Assembly: GCA_045611765.1 (NCBI GenBank)
Contig: JAZKXT010000009.1
Coordinates: 1 to 16,700, forward strand
Reading direction: 5' to 3'
Length of the DNA: 16,700 nucleotides
DNA from: UMGS1649 sp045611765
GTDB lineage: Bacteria; Bacillota; Clostridia; TANB77; CAG-465
Numbering within the stretch: position 1 is the first letter of the stretch; the number at the start of each line of letters is the position of its first letter. This document shows, piece by piece, positions 7,382 to 14,999 of this stretch. The notes beneath the pieces were generated by a model that worked only from the letters and a program-made list of their open reading frames with translations, did no database searches and was not told the DNA's origin. The translations under genes and the position numbers were made by a program.

Positions 7382-7618
7382 TTAAATGCGAAGACGAGGG
7401 AAGAGTAAACTTTTTGGAGCTTAAGAGAGAAAGATACCTAGGCTGGAAGTATCTAAGTTAAAGATTTTGAAAGACACCCTTCAAGCAGACTTATGAAAAG
7501 TAAGTACGTGTAACTACGTTAAAGTAAATGAGAAGAAAATAGGGTGGCACCACGTGGGATATATTGTCTCTCGTCCCTAATATGATTTTTTATGCATATT
7601 AGGAACGGGAGACCTTTT
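7382..7618 (+). promoter_or_regulatory. T-box leader sensing uncharged tRNA-Asp
   Basis: The leader contains the T-box signature AGGGTGGCACCACG at 7541-7554. Stem I carries a G-A-rich entry and an AGTA motif (7384-7410) and returns with a specifier region G-A-A-A-GAC-A around 7469-7476, so the specifier codon is GAC (7473-7475, Asp). In the antiterminator bulge TGGC (7545-7548), the C would pair with a G discriminator base, which tRNA-Asp normally has. The antiterminator can pair AGGG (7541-7544) with CCCT (7575-7578) and ACG (7552-7554) with CGT (7572-7574). This excludes the terminator hairpin. Uncharged tRNA-Asp should therefore allow read-through into aspS. Confidence 0.93.
7566..7618 (+). 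terminator. Conditional terminator of the aspS T-box
   Basis: A 19-bp imperfect stem (7566-7584 with 7595-7613) has a 10-base loop and is followed by CTTTT. Its left arm contains the CCCT and CGT needed by the competing antiterminator. Confidence 0.9.
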
Positions 7619-7658
7619 AATATGTATGTATAGTTTATTGTTATTAAAGGAGGATATT

Positions 7659-9446
7659 ATGAGTGAATTAATAACAGGACAAAAAAGAACAAAAAGATGT
7701 GGAGAATTTACAGAAGCCGATGTTGGTAAAAAAGTTGTTGCAATGGGATGGGCTGACACAAGAAGAGATATGGGTAAAATTATATTTGTTGACCTTAGAG
7801 ACAGAAGTGGCATAATTCAAGTTGTAATTGACGATAGAGTATCATCTGAAGATTTTGAAAAAGCAAGCAAAATACACAATGAATATGTAATATCTGTAGA
7901 AGGCACTTTGCAAAAAAGAGATGAAAGCAAAATAAACAACAAGATTCCTACAGGAACAATTGAAATAGTTGCAGATAGCATAAGAATTTTATCTGAATGT
8001 GAAACATTACCTTTCCAAATAGGAGAATCAGATCAAGTTGGAGATAGCACAAGATTGAAGTACAGATATCTAGATTTAAGAAGTCCTTTCATGCAAAGAA
8101 ATCTAAAACTTAAAAGTGAAATATGTAACTTAACTAGAAACTTCTTCCATGATGAAGGATTTATTGAAGTTGAAACGCCAATGTTAAATAAATCTACTCC
8201 AGAAGGAGCAAGAGATTATCTTGTACCAAGTAGAGTAAATCCTGGCAACTTCTATGCACTACCTCAATCACCACAATTGTTTAAACAAATACTTATGCTT
8301 TCAGGATATGATAGATATATTCAAATAGCAAGATGTTTTAGAGATGAGGACTTAAGAGCAGATAGGCAACCAGAATTCACACAAATAGATATGGAACTTT
8401 CATTTGTTGATGAAGACGATGTAATTGATGTAAATGAAAGATATCTTAAAAAAGTATTTAAAGAAATACACGGTATAGATATTCAGACGCCATTTATGCG
8501 TATGCCATATGATGAGGCGATGAGACGTTTTGGTTCAGATAAGCCCGACTTAAGATTTGGTATGGAGCTTACAGATATGTCAGATATATTTGCGGGCTGC
8601 GATTTCAAAGTATTCGCAGATACAATAGCAAAAGGTGGAAGTGTTAGAACAATAACAGTACCGGGCGCGGCATCATATACAAGAAAACAAGTGGATGAGC
8701 TTATAGAATTTGTAAAAATATATAAAGCAAAAGGTTTAGCATCATTTGCTATAGAAAATGGAGAATACAAATCTAATATATTAAGATTTATGTCTGAAGA
8801 ACAAATTGCTAAAGTTATTGAAAGAGCAAATGCTAAAGAGGGAGATTTAGTACTATTTGTTGCAGATAAGAATGATGTAGTATTTGCAGCTCTTGGAGCA
8901 TTAAGATGTGAAATGGCTAAACGTATGAATTTAATTAACAAAGATGATTTTAAATTCTTATGGGTAGTAGATTTCCCAATGTTCGAGTGGGATGAGGAAA
9001 ATAACAGATGTAAAGCGGTTCACCATCCATTTACAGCACCTAAAGATGAAGATTTGAAATTTATGGAAGAAAGACCTTTGGATGTTAGAGCAAAGGCTTA
9101 CGATATAGTTCTAAACGGAACAGAACTAGGTGGCGGAAGCATAAGAATACACTCAAGAGATGTACAAAGTAGAGTATTCAATTTACTAGGATTCACAAAC
9201 GAACAAGCTCAAGAGAGATTTGGCTTCTTACTAGATGCATTTAAATATGGTGTGCCACCACATGGCGGATTAGCGTATGGTCTAGATAGACTTGTAATGC
9301 TAATATTAGGACTAGATTCAATAAGAGATACTATAGCATTCCCTAAAGATAAATCTGCAACATGTCAAATGAGTGAAGCGCCAAACGTAGTTGACCAAAA
9401 ACAATTGGACGAATTGCATATAAAATTGAATTTGGAACAAGAATAG
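7659..9446 (+). CDS. aspS: Aspartyl-tRNA synthetase
   Basis: This class IIb synthetase charges tRNA-Asp with aspartate using ATP. The 595-residue product matches bacterial AspRS: N-terminal anticodon-binding OB fold (about 1-110), motif 1 region (V-E-T-P-M-L-N-K-S-T-P-E-G-A, 171-184), Q-S-P-Q-L-F-K-Q (203-210), motif 2 (R-C-F-R-D-E-D-L-R-A-D-R-Q-P-E-F-T-Q, 225-242), an inserted GAD-type domain in the middle, and motif 3 (G-L-A-Y-G-L-D-R-L) near the end. The ATG at 7659 follows an AAAGGAGG site (7646-7653). An in-frame ATG at 7626 sits just after the T-box terminator and has no site. Where some non-discriminating bacterial AspRSs have a His after W-V, this protein has Asp (W31-A-D33). Specificity cannot be told from this. 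gpsA follows with no terminator between. Confidence 0.97.
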   Translation: MSELITGQKRTKRCGEFTEADVGKKVVAMGWADTRRDMGKIIFVDLRDRSGIIQVVIDDRVSSEDFEKASKIHNEYVISVEGTLQKRDESKINNKIPTGTIEIVADSIRILSECETLPFQIGESDQVGDSTRLKYRYLDLRSPFMQRNLKLKSEICNLTRNFFHDEGFIEVETPMLNKSTPEGARDYLVPSRVNPGNFYALPQSPQLFKQILMLSGYDRYIQIARCFRDEDLRADRQPEFTQIDMELSFVDEDDVIDVNERYLKKVFKEIHGIDIQTPFMRMPYDEAMRRFGSDKPDLRFGMELTDMSDIFAGCDFKVFADTIAKGGSVRTITVPGAASYTRKQVDELIEFVKIYKAKGLASFAIENGEYKSNILRFMSEEQIAKVIERANAKEGDLVLFVADKNDVVFAALGALRCEMAKRMNLINKDDFKFLWVVDFPMFEWDEENNRCKAVHHPFTAPKDEDLKFMEERPLDVRAKAYDIVLNGTELGGGSIRIHSRDVQSRVFNLLGFTNEQAQERFGFLLDAFKYGVPPHGGLAYGLDRLVMLILGLDSIRDTIAFPKDKSATCQMSEAPNVVDQKQLDELHIKLNLEQE

Positions 9447-9508
9447 TATATAATTTAAATTGGGGAAAATGATACGAGGTATGACAGAAAAAGGTAGAGG
9501 TGTAATAT

Positions 9509-10471
9509 ATGAAAATAGGTATTTTAGGGGCAGGCGCATTAGCCATAGCTCTAACAAAAGTAATAGATAATGAAAAGCATGATATTACTTTATGGACGAA
9601 ATTCGAAATGGAAAAAGAAGACATTCTACATTCAAGGGAAAATACTAAACTATTTCCAGGGGTAAGAATTACAGAAGATGTAAAAGTTACTAACGACTTG
9701 CGTGAGACGGTTTTAGATGCGGATGTAATAATAAACGTATTACCATTTATAGCAGTGCAAGATATAATACCGTTATTAAAGCCAATATATAATGAAAAAC
9801 AAATTATACTTAGCACAACTAAAGGAATTGACGAAGAAAACTTCACAACAACTACTAGATTGTTTGAACTGGGGTTGGGAGCTAAAAAAATAGCAGCACT
9901 TTCTGGCCCATCGTTTGCGATAGAGATTGCTAGTGGAGATAATATTTCTTTTATGTTAGGTTCGAAAGATGAAGAAACAATAAAAGTAATACAGGAATTA
10001 ATAAATGTTGATAGTATAAAACTAGAGCCTACTGATGATATAGATGGAATACAGTTGGCGGGTGGAATAAAAAATGCTATTGCCGTAGGTTCAGGAATGC
10101 TTGATGGCCTTAAGGCTGCAGATTCTACTAGAGCTGCATATATAGCAATGGGTATGGCGGATATGGCTAACCTTATAGTTTGTCTTGGCGGCAAAAAGGA
10201 AACCGCATATACATATGCGGGAATTGGCGATTTACTTCTTACGTGTATGAGTAGTACTAGCCGTAATTTCACTTTCGGTTCATTCGTAGGTCAAGGATTT
10301 ACAGTTGAACAAGCTTTTGCTAGGATGGGTGGAAAAACAGTTGAAGGGTATAAAGTTATAAGAACACTACACAAATACGCGAAAGAAAGAAACTTAAAAT
10401 TACACACAATAAATACGCTATACAATATTATATTTGAAAACGGAGACAAAAAACAAATAAAGAAAGTATAA
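9509..10471 (+). CDS. gpsA: NAD(P)H-dependent glycerol-3-phosphate dehydrogenase
   Basis: GpsA reduces dihydroxyacetone phosphate to sn-glycerol 3-phosphate, the backbone for membrane phospholipids. The 320-residue protein has the dinucleotide site G-I-L-G-A-G-A at 4-10, the T-T-K-G segment at 103-106, the signature L-S-G-P-S-F-A-x-E at 131-139, the catalytic Lys region G-G-I-K-N-A at 185-190, and G-D-L-L-L-T-C and S-R-N at 240-253. The dinucleotide motif reads G-A-G-A-L-A instead of the usual G-A-G-A-W-G, a mild variation. Its AGAGGTG site (9496-9502) is 6 bases before the ATG. It is 62 bases after aspS with no terminator or evident promoter, so it probably shares the T-box-controlled transcript. 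That would link lipid precursor supply to aspartyl-tRNA status by transcription only. Confidence 0.95.
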   Translation: MKIGILGAGALAIALTKVIDNEKHDITLWTKFEMEKEDILHSRENTKLFPGVRITEDVKVTNDLRETVLDADVIINVLPFIAVQDIIPLLKPIYNEKQIILSTTKGIDEENFTTTTRLFELGLGAKKIAALSGPSFAIEIASGDNISFMLGSKDEETIKVIQELINVDSIKLEPTDDIDGIQLAGGIKNAIAVGSGMLDGLKAADSTRAAYIAMGMADMANLIVCLGGKKETAYTYAGIGDLLLTCMSSTSRNFTFGSFVGQGFTVEQAFARMGGKTVEGYKVIRTLHKYAKERNLKLHTINTLYNIIFENGDKKQIKKV

Positions 10472-10501
10472 ATTAGGAATAAATATTAAAGTGAATAGTA
10501 T

Positions 10502-10538
10502 AACTAATATAACCGGGAATTTCCCGGTTATATTAGTT
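10502..10538. terminator. Bidirectional hairpin between convergent gpsA and a hypothetical gene
   Basis: A perfect 17-bp stem (10502-10518 with 10522-10538) with a 3-base loop and a GC-rich tip. The following T-tracts are weak in both directions. The stop codon of the minus-strand gene (10530-10528) lies inside the right arm, so its last codons are part of the hairpin. Confidence 0.7.
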
Positions 10539-10908
10539 CTTGGCTGGGTATTGGAATGTAAATTATAGAGGCCCTCTCGTTTATGGGAATAAGCGAATAA
10601 CCTATTTTTTCATAACTTTTTACCAAAAATTCCGTCGGGGACTCTAAGGAGTAAAAAACAATTTTTATTGGGAAATTAATCACCTTTATCCAACCCAGCT
10701 TAATAACTGCAAAGTCTTCCAAATCTAACACCTTTTTTTGAGTTCGTAATTTAAAATACTCTTTCATTATTTCGGAAAACCGTTCTGTATCCCTTTCTTT
10801 TAATTTAAGCAAATAACGCTTAACAACTTCTTTGTGACCACACAAGTTATCGCAAGAGATACATTTTACTTCAAACATATCAGGAAGAATCCAACCAGAC
10901 ATAATCAT
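10528..10908 (-). CDS. Small hypothetical protein with a Cys/His cluster
   Basis: I do not recognise this 126-residue protein. Near the N terminus it has C16-x2-C19-x3-C23-x-H25, which could bind a metal, followed by a charged helix (about 26-57), then a mixed strand-rich half containing V-I-K-L-G-W-I-K-V-I-N-F-P-I-K-I-V-F-Y and ending with I-I-Y-I-P-I-P. The protein appears cytosolic. The ATG at 10908 is preceded on its strand by GGAGGTG (10920-10914) at good spacing, supporting translation. A TATAAT-like -10 (10960-10955) is the only upstream promoter hint, with a poor -35. It is divergent from lepA and convergent with gpsA, a single-gene unit. Confidence 0.78.
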   Translation of the reverse strand: MIMSGWILPDMFEVKCISCDNLCGHKEVVKRYLLKLKERDTERFSEIMKEYFKLRTQKKVLDLEDFAVIKLGWIKVINFPIKIVFYSLESPTEFLVKSYEKIGYSLIPINERASIIYIPIPSQELI

Positions 10909-10993
10909 AATAACACCTCCAAATTATTGTGAGTGAAAAAATAGGTTGTATAGTATTATATGCACAATATCCAAAAATGAAACCAACATATTA

Positions 10994-11022
10994 TTTACAA
11001 TTAATGCATTCTATGGTAAAAT
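10994..11022 (+). promoter_or_regulatory. Promoter of lepA
   Basis: TTTACA (10994-10999), 17-base spacer, TAAAAT (11017-11022). Transcription would begin near 11029, leaving a leader of only about 12 bases that is filled by the GGAGG ribosome site (11031-11035). Confidence 0.75.
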
Positions 11023-11040
11023 TTGTGTGCGGAGGATGTT

Positions 11041-12834
11041 ATGGATAACATTAGAAATTTTAGTATTATAGCGCATATAGACCACGGCAAATCTACAGTG
11101 GCAGATAGACTATTACAAATAACAAATACTATAGAAGCAAGAGATTTAAAAGCTCAAGTATTAGACAACATGGATATAGAACGTGAAAGAGGAATAACGA
11201 TAAAGTCTCAAGCGGTAAGAATGACATATAACAAAGATGGAAAAGAATATATATTAAATTTAATAGACACACCAGGACATGTGGACTTTAACTATGAAGT
11301 GTCGCGTTCGCTTGCAGCGTGTGAGGGCGCAATACTTGTTGTAGATGCTTGCCAAGGCGTTGAGGCGCAAACTCTTGCAAATGTATATTTGGCTTTAGAA
11401 AATAATCTAGAAATTATTCCTATAATTAACAAGATAGATTTGCCTCAAGCAAGACCGGATGAAGTAAAAAATGAAATAGAAAATATAATTGGAATTGAAG
11501 CGATGAATGCGCCATGTGTTTCTGCTAAGACAGGACTTAACATGGAACAAGTATTAGATGAAATAGTAGAAAAAGTTCCAGCACCAAAAGGTGATGTAAA
11601 CGCACCTACCAAAGCTTTAATCTTTGATTCAAAATATGACAATTACAAAGGCGTTGTGGTTCACATAAGACTTATTGATGGACAACTTAGACGCGGAGAT
11701 AAAATACTAGCTATGGCAAGTGGTAGAGAATACGAAATAGTTGAAGTTGGATATTTTAAAGTAGGAGATTATACTGAGGCAGAGGAGCTGAAAGCCGGAG
11801 AAGTAGGATATATAACAGCTAGCATTAAAGATATTTCGGATATACGCGTAGGAGATACGTTGACTTTAAAGGCTAGTCCTGCTATTGAAGCATTACCAGG
11901 ATACAAGGAAGTTAAATCGATGGTTTATGCAGGTATATTCCCAGCAGATGGAAGCGATTATGAAGAACTAAAAGAGGCGCTTTTAAAATTAAAATTAAAT
12001 GATGCATCTTTAAATTTTGAACTTGAATCTTCGGCTGCCTTAGGACATGGTTTTAGGTGTGGATTTTTAGGCCTTCTTCATATGGAGATAATTGAAGAAA
12101 GAATAGAAAGAGAGTATGGAATAGATATAATTACGACAGCACCATCTGTTATATACCAAGTGTATAAAACGAATGGAGAGGTGTTGGAATTATACAACCC
12201 TGCGGACATGCCAAACCCTCAAGAGATTGACCATATGGAAGAACCAATTGCAAAGGCAGAAATTATAGTACCAAAAGAGTATGTTGGAAATGTAATGGAA
12301 CTAGCAACTGAAAGACGTAGTGATTTTATAAACATGAAATATATAGATGCAAACAGAGTTTGTCTAGAGTATAATATGCCATTAAATGAAATTATATATG
12401 ATTTCTTTAATAGCTTAAAATCAAGAACAAGAGGTTATGCTTCTTTTGATTACGAAATTTCTCATTATACAAAATCTCAATTAGTGAAACTAGATATATT
12501 ACTTAACGGAGATGTTGTGGACGCATTGTCGTTCATAGTACATAGAGCTAAGGCTGAAACAAGAGGTAGAAAGATTGCAGAAAAACTTAAAGAGGTCATA
12601 CCAAGACAATTATTTGAAATCCCTATACAAGCAGCAATAGGTGGAAAGATAGTAGCAAGAGAAACAGTTAAGGCGATGAGAAAAGATGTACTTGCAAAAT
12701 GTTATGGTGGAGATATTTCTAGAAAGAAAAAACTTCTTGAAAAACAAAAAGAAGGAAAGAAGAGAATGAGACAGGTAGGAAGTGTAGAACTTCCATCAGA
12801 AGCATTTATGACAGTATTAAAAGTAGATGATTAA
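11041..12834 (+). CDS. lepA: Elongation factor 4 (LepA), ribosome-associated GTPase
   Basis: LepA is a translational GTPase related to EF-G that affects ribosome function and assembly under stress. The 597-residue product has the G1 motif A-H-I-D-H-G-K-S-T at 11-19, the switch 2 motif D-T-P-G-H-V-D-F, the N-K-I-D specificity motif and S-A-K-T-G, followed by domains II, III and V, and the LepA-specific C-terminal domain ending K-K-R-M-R-Q-V-G-S-V-E-L-P-S-E-A-F-M. Length is normal for the family. The ATG at 11041 has GGAGG at 11031-11035. An in-frame TTG at 11023 overlaps the promoter's -10 edge and is not credible. In many Firmicutes lepA neighbours hemN/hrcA, but here it is alone between its own promoter and terminator. 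Confidence 0.97.
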   Translation: MDNIRNFSIIAHIDHGKSTVADRLLQITNTIEARDLKAQVLDNMDIERERGITIKSQAVRMTYNKDGKEYILNLIDTPGHVDFNYEVSRSLAACEGAILVVDACQGVEAQTLANVYLALENNLEIIPIINKIDLPQARPDEVKNEIENIIGIEAMNAPCVSAKTGLNMEQVLDEIVEKVPAPKGDVNAPTKALIFDSKYDNYKGVVVHIRLIDGQLRRGDKILAMASGREYEIVEVGYFKVGDYTEAEELKAGEVGYITASIKDISDIRVGDTLTLKASPAIEALPGYKEVKSMVYAGIFPADGSDYEELKEALLKLKLNDASLNFELESSAALGHGFRCGFLGLLHMEIIEERIEREYGIDIITTAPSVIYQVYKTNGEVLELYNPADMPNPQEIDHMEEPIAKAEIIVPKEYVGNVMELATERRSDFINMKYIDANRVCLEYNMPLNEIIYDFFNSLKSRTRGYASFDYEISHYTKSQLVKLDILLNGDVVDALSFIVHRAKAETRGRKIAEKLKEVIPRQLFEIPIQAAIGGKIVARETVKAMRKDVLAKCYGGDISRKKKLLEKQKEGKKRMRQVGSVELPSEAFMTVLKVDD

Positions 12835-12838
12835 TTAG

Positions 12839-12870
12839 CATGAGTGAAGCATGAACTTCGCTCATGTTTT
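12839..12870 (+). terminator. Intrinsic terminator of lepA
   Basis: An 11-bp stem with one G:U pair (12839-12849 with 12856-12866), a 6-base loop, then TTTTCTGTTT, starting 4 bases after the lepA stop. Confidence 0.88.
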
Positions 12871-12882
12871 CTGTTTACATAA

Positions 12883-12911
12883 TTGACAGGCGATAGACGT
12901 AGTGATATAAT
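12883..12911 (+). promoter_or_regulatory. Perfect consensus sigma-A promoter for the SpoIIAB-like gene
   Basis: TTGACA (12883-12888), 17 bases, TATAAT (12906-12911). The distance from the -10 to the ATG is 50 bases, almost the same as for the 85-residue gene (51 bases). No sigma-H-type promoter is evident. Confidence 0.9.
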
Positions 12912-12961
12912 TAACAAGGACAATCCTGTTACAATCTTTAATAATTTAAGGGAGGAAGCTA

Positions 12962-13387
12962 ATGAATAAGAACTATCTTTTGCTCGAATTTCCGAGTAAA
13001 GAGACTAATGAAGGTATTGCAAAAAAAGCGATTTCGGAATTTGCAATGCAGTTAGATCCGACGACCGAAGAACTGGAAGACATCAAGCTCGCCGTGCAAG
13101 AAGCTGTGGATAATGCTGTAATTCACGCTTATCCTCAAGGCTGTGGACCAATTACAATTCGGTGCCGAATACTAAAAGGCAATACGTTAGACATTACAAT
13201 AAAGGATGCTGGAGTAGGAATTGCTGATGTTGAACAAGCGCGCACCCCAATGTATACGTCTTGCCCTGATTGCTCAGGAATGGGCTTTACGGTGATGGAA
13301 AGCTTTATGACTTCTTGTGAGGTTAAATCTGTTGTTGGTAAGGGCACCACGGTAACTTTAAAGAAACGTATTGCGCCAAGAAAGTAA
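12962..13387 (+). CDS. SpoIIAB-like anti-sigma factor / serine kinase (GHKL ATPase)
   Basis: The 141-residue product has the SpoIIAB/RsbW fold: N box E-A-V-D-N-A at 47-52 (Glu47, Asn51), G1 box K-D-A-G-V-G-I at 81-87, G2 box S-G-M-G-F-T-V-M-E at 105-113, and the closing G-K-G-T-T at 126-130. The L-D-P-T-x-E-E-L and E-S-F-M motifs point to SpoIIAB rather than RsbW. SpoIIAB holds sigma-F inactive and phosphorylates SpoIIAA. Two things are odd. The segment between Y-T and S-G-M-G-F, where B. subtilis SpoIIAB has a longer lid ending E-R, is shortened and reads S-C-P-D-C. The gene also stands alone, without the usual spoIIAA and sigF. An AAGGGAGG site (12948-12955) fixes the start. Base composition is higher than neighbours (29 G+C in 60 at 13081-13140). 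The target sigma factor is unknown. Confidence 0.88.
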   Translation: MNKNYLLLEFPSKETNEGIAKKAISEFAMQLDPTTEELEDIKLAVQEAVDNAVIHAYPQGCGPITIRCRILKGNTLDITIKDAGVGIADVEQARTPMYTSCPDCSGMGFTVMESFMTSCEVKSVVGKGTTVTLKKRIAPRK

Positions 13388-13410
13388 CGCGGGTTAAACT
13401 GTACAACGAT

Positions 13411-13438
13411 AAAAAGTAAGCAAGTATGCTTACTTTTT
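13411..13438. terminator. Bidirectional terminator between convergent genes
   Basis: A perfect 12-bp stem (13411-13422 with 13427-13438) with a 4-base loop, AAAAA on the left and TTTTT on the right, serves both directions. The stop codon of the minus-strand gene (13432-13430) is inside the right arm. Confidence 0.88.
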
Positions 13439-14893
13439 ATTTTGATCTTTTAAATTTACAGCAGCCTTAACAGCCTCGTAACTACCGTTATATATTTTAG
13501 CTTTGTTAGCTTTAATTATGTTTTCGCACATATCAATTATATTATCACGTTCGTTAATTAATAGTTCTAACATTCCTGTAGCTTGATTAAATGTTCTACA
13601 TTCAGTAGTTCCGTCGCCTATTTCTGAAGCTCTAAGAGCTCCATATGCTTCGTGCGCACCAACTCTTCTTATTAAAAGTTTAGGAATAGGGTAAAAGGCA
13701 AGCTCGCTAGGCTTAGTTATCATAACGTCAGTTTGACGCATTAATAAGTTGGTGGAGTATACAGCCGCAAATATATCTTTGTGACAAAATACATGTATTC
13801 CTGTTAAATCTTCGTTGTATGATGCTTTAGTAACAAAAGCTTCTGTAACTTCAAAGTTGTCTGCATGAAATTGTGCTATTTTTGTAAAATTAGGTATTTT
13901 TTGAGCAAGGATGTCTAACACGTTTTTATGGTCTCCTAAATTTAAGAATACACATACTTTACCTTCTTGTGCAAGAGGCATCAATTTAATTAATAACTTT
14001 TCAATCATTTCTAGTCCGGCACCAGCCCCGCCAACGGGTATTAAGAAACGGATAGGCTTGTTATCTTGCATTCTTTGTATTCTTCTTTTGCAATCTATTT
14101 CTATATTACTTGCAATTTCGTGGTCTACGTAATGACCAGCCATTGTTATATCTTTATCTTCCATTATATGAATATGACCATGGCGCATACCTTTTAGTGT
14201 TTTGTATCCTAAAAGGGAAGAGGGAGTTTGAACGGTATGCAAAGCTCCTTCGGCCAGATGCAAAGCCATTGGATAGTTATCTGGTATGGCGTTTACAACA
14301 GAACTCATGCCGGCGTGTATAGCTGCTTGAGCAGTCCAAGCGTGGGTAGCTACATATGGTGTGTTTTTAGGTATGTCTTGAAAAACTCTTGTCATAAGCT
14401 CACTGTTTTTTTGATCCTTGGCGTTACTTTCTAAATGTTTATACGCATTTTTGCTTCCAGGCTCCCAAAAAAGGAGATCGAATAACTTGTATCGTTGAGA
14501 TAATCTTGAACCTAAAGAATATAAATCATTTAGATAGGAAATTACTTTACTGCCTGTTGTATCTGTAAAAGATATTAAATCTAGCCAGTAGGGAGTATAT
14601 CCCAAAGCTTTAGCACAAGAAGCCATGGACATAGCAATTCTGTAATGACCAAATCCCATGCGGATATTTCCTATAATAACAGCGTTATTTGGCAATTCTA
14701 ACTTTTTGTCTGAACGCACTAAGTTTTGAACTTCGAAATATTTGCTTAAGACTTTATTAGGCACAGCTCTTAAATGATATATTTGTTTGGTATCATCTCC
14801 GTATTTTAATGCAAAACGTCTCTTTGTAAAACAAGCCTGCATATATGTAAATCTATCTATTTCGTTCCCAAAAACCTTTTTAGAATGTGGCAT
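13430..14893 (-). CDS. GT-B-like protein, possible glycosyltransferase of the MurG/UgtP type
   Basis: The 487-residue protein carries no motif that names it outright, but its layout resembles a GT-B glycosyltransferase. There is a glycine/histidine loop G-N-I-R-M-G-F-G-H-Y-R-I-A at about 75-87 followed by a helix and strand (as in MurG or the diacylglycerol glucosyltransferase UgtP), then a second Rossmann-like start I-P-V-G-G-A-G-A-G at 285-293, and near 400-430 a segment T-K-P-S-E-L-A-F-Y-P-I-P-K-L-L-I that mimics the sugar-nucleotide site of MurG. No signal peptide or membrane span is seen. The ATG at 14893 has GAGGTGAT on its strand (14904-14897). A monocistronic unit; donor and acceptor are unknown. 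Glycolipid or cell-envelope synthesis is a guess from the fold. Confidence 0.82.
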   Translation of the reverse strand: MPHSKKVFGNEIDRFTYMQACFTKRRFALKYGDDTKQIYHLRAVPNKVLSKYFEVQNLVRSDKKLELPNNAVIIGNIRMGFGHYRIAMSMASCAKALGYTPYWLDLISFTDTTGSKVISYLNDLYSLGSRLSQRYKLFDLLFWEPGSKNAYKHLESNAKDQKNSELMTRVFQDIPKNTPYVATHAWTAQAAIHAGMSSVVNAIPDNYPMALHLAEGALHTVQTPSSLLGYKTLKGMRHGHIHIMEDKDITMAGHYVDHEIASNIEIDCKRRIQRMQDNKPIRFLIPVGGAGAGLEMIEKLLIKLMPLAQEGKVCVFLNLGDHKNVLDILAQKIPNFTKIAQFHADNFEVTEAFVTKASYNEDLTGIHVFCHKDIFAAVYSTNLLMRQTDVMITKPSELAFYPIPKLLIRRVGAHEAYGALRASEIGDGTTECRTFNQATGMLELLINERDNIIDMCENIIKANKAKIYNGSYEAVKAAVNLKDQNKK

Positions 14894-14914
14894 ATAATCA
14901 CCTCGTATATATTA

Positions 14915-14943
14915 AGAATATCACATAAGAAAAATTAAGACAA
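14915..14943 (-). promoter_or_regulatory. Likely promoter of the GT-B-like gene
   Basis: On the minus strand, TTGTCT (14943-14938), 17-base spacer, TATTCT (14920-14915), preceded by TG one base before the -10. It lies 21 bases before the start codon. Confidence 0.55.
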
Positions 14944-14999
14944 TAACAGATAATAAAGTATACACAAATGTCATAATTATGAAATGTTTGAAAGTGTGA

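Noticed and set aside
8483..8941. Minus-strand 152-codon open frame inside aspS
   Set aside because: Fully antisense to conserved AspRS sequence, with no start signals.
9343..10272. Long minus-strand open frame (309 codons) opposite aspS/gpsA
   Set aside because: It overlaps the strongly supported aspS end and most of gpsA, has low-complexity Ser/Ile-rich translation, and lacks a ribosome site or family motif. It is a by-product of codon use on the other strand.
14110..14434. Two short plus-strand open frames opposite the GT-B-like gene
   Set aside because: No ribosome site, overlapping one another and antisense to a long well-supported gene.
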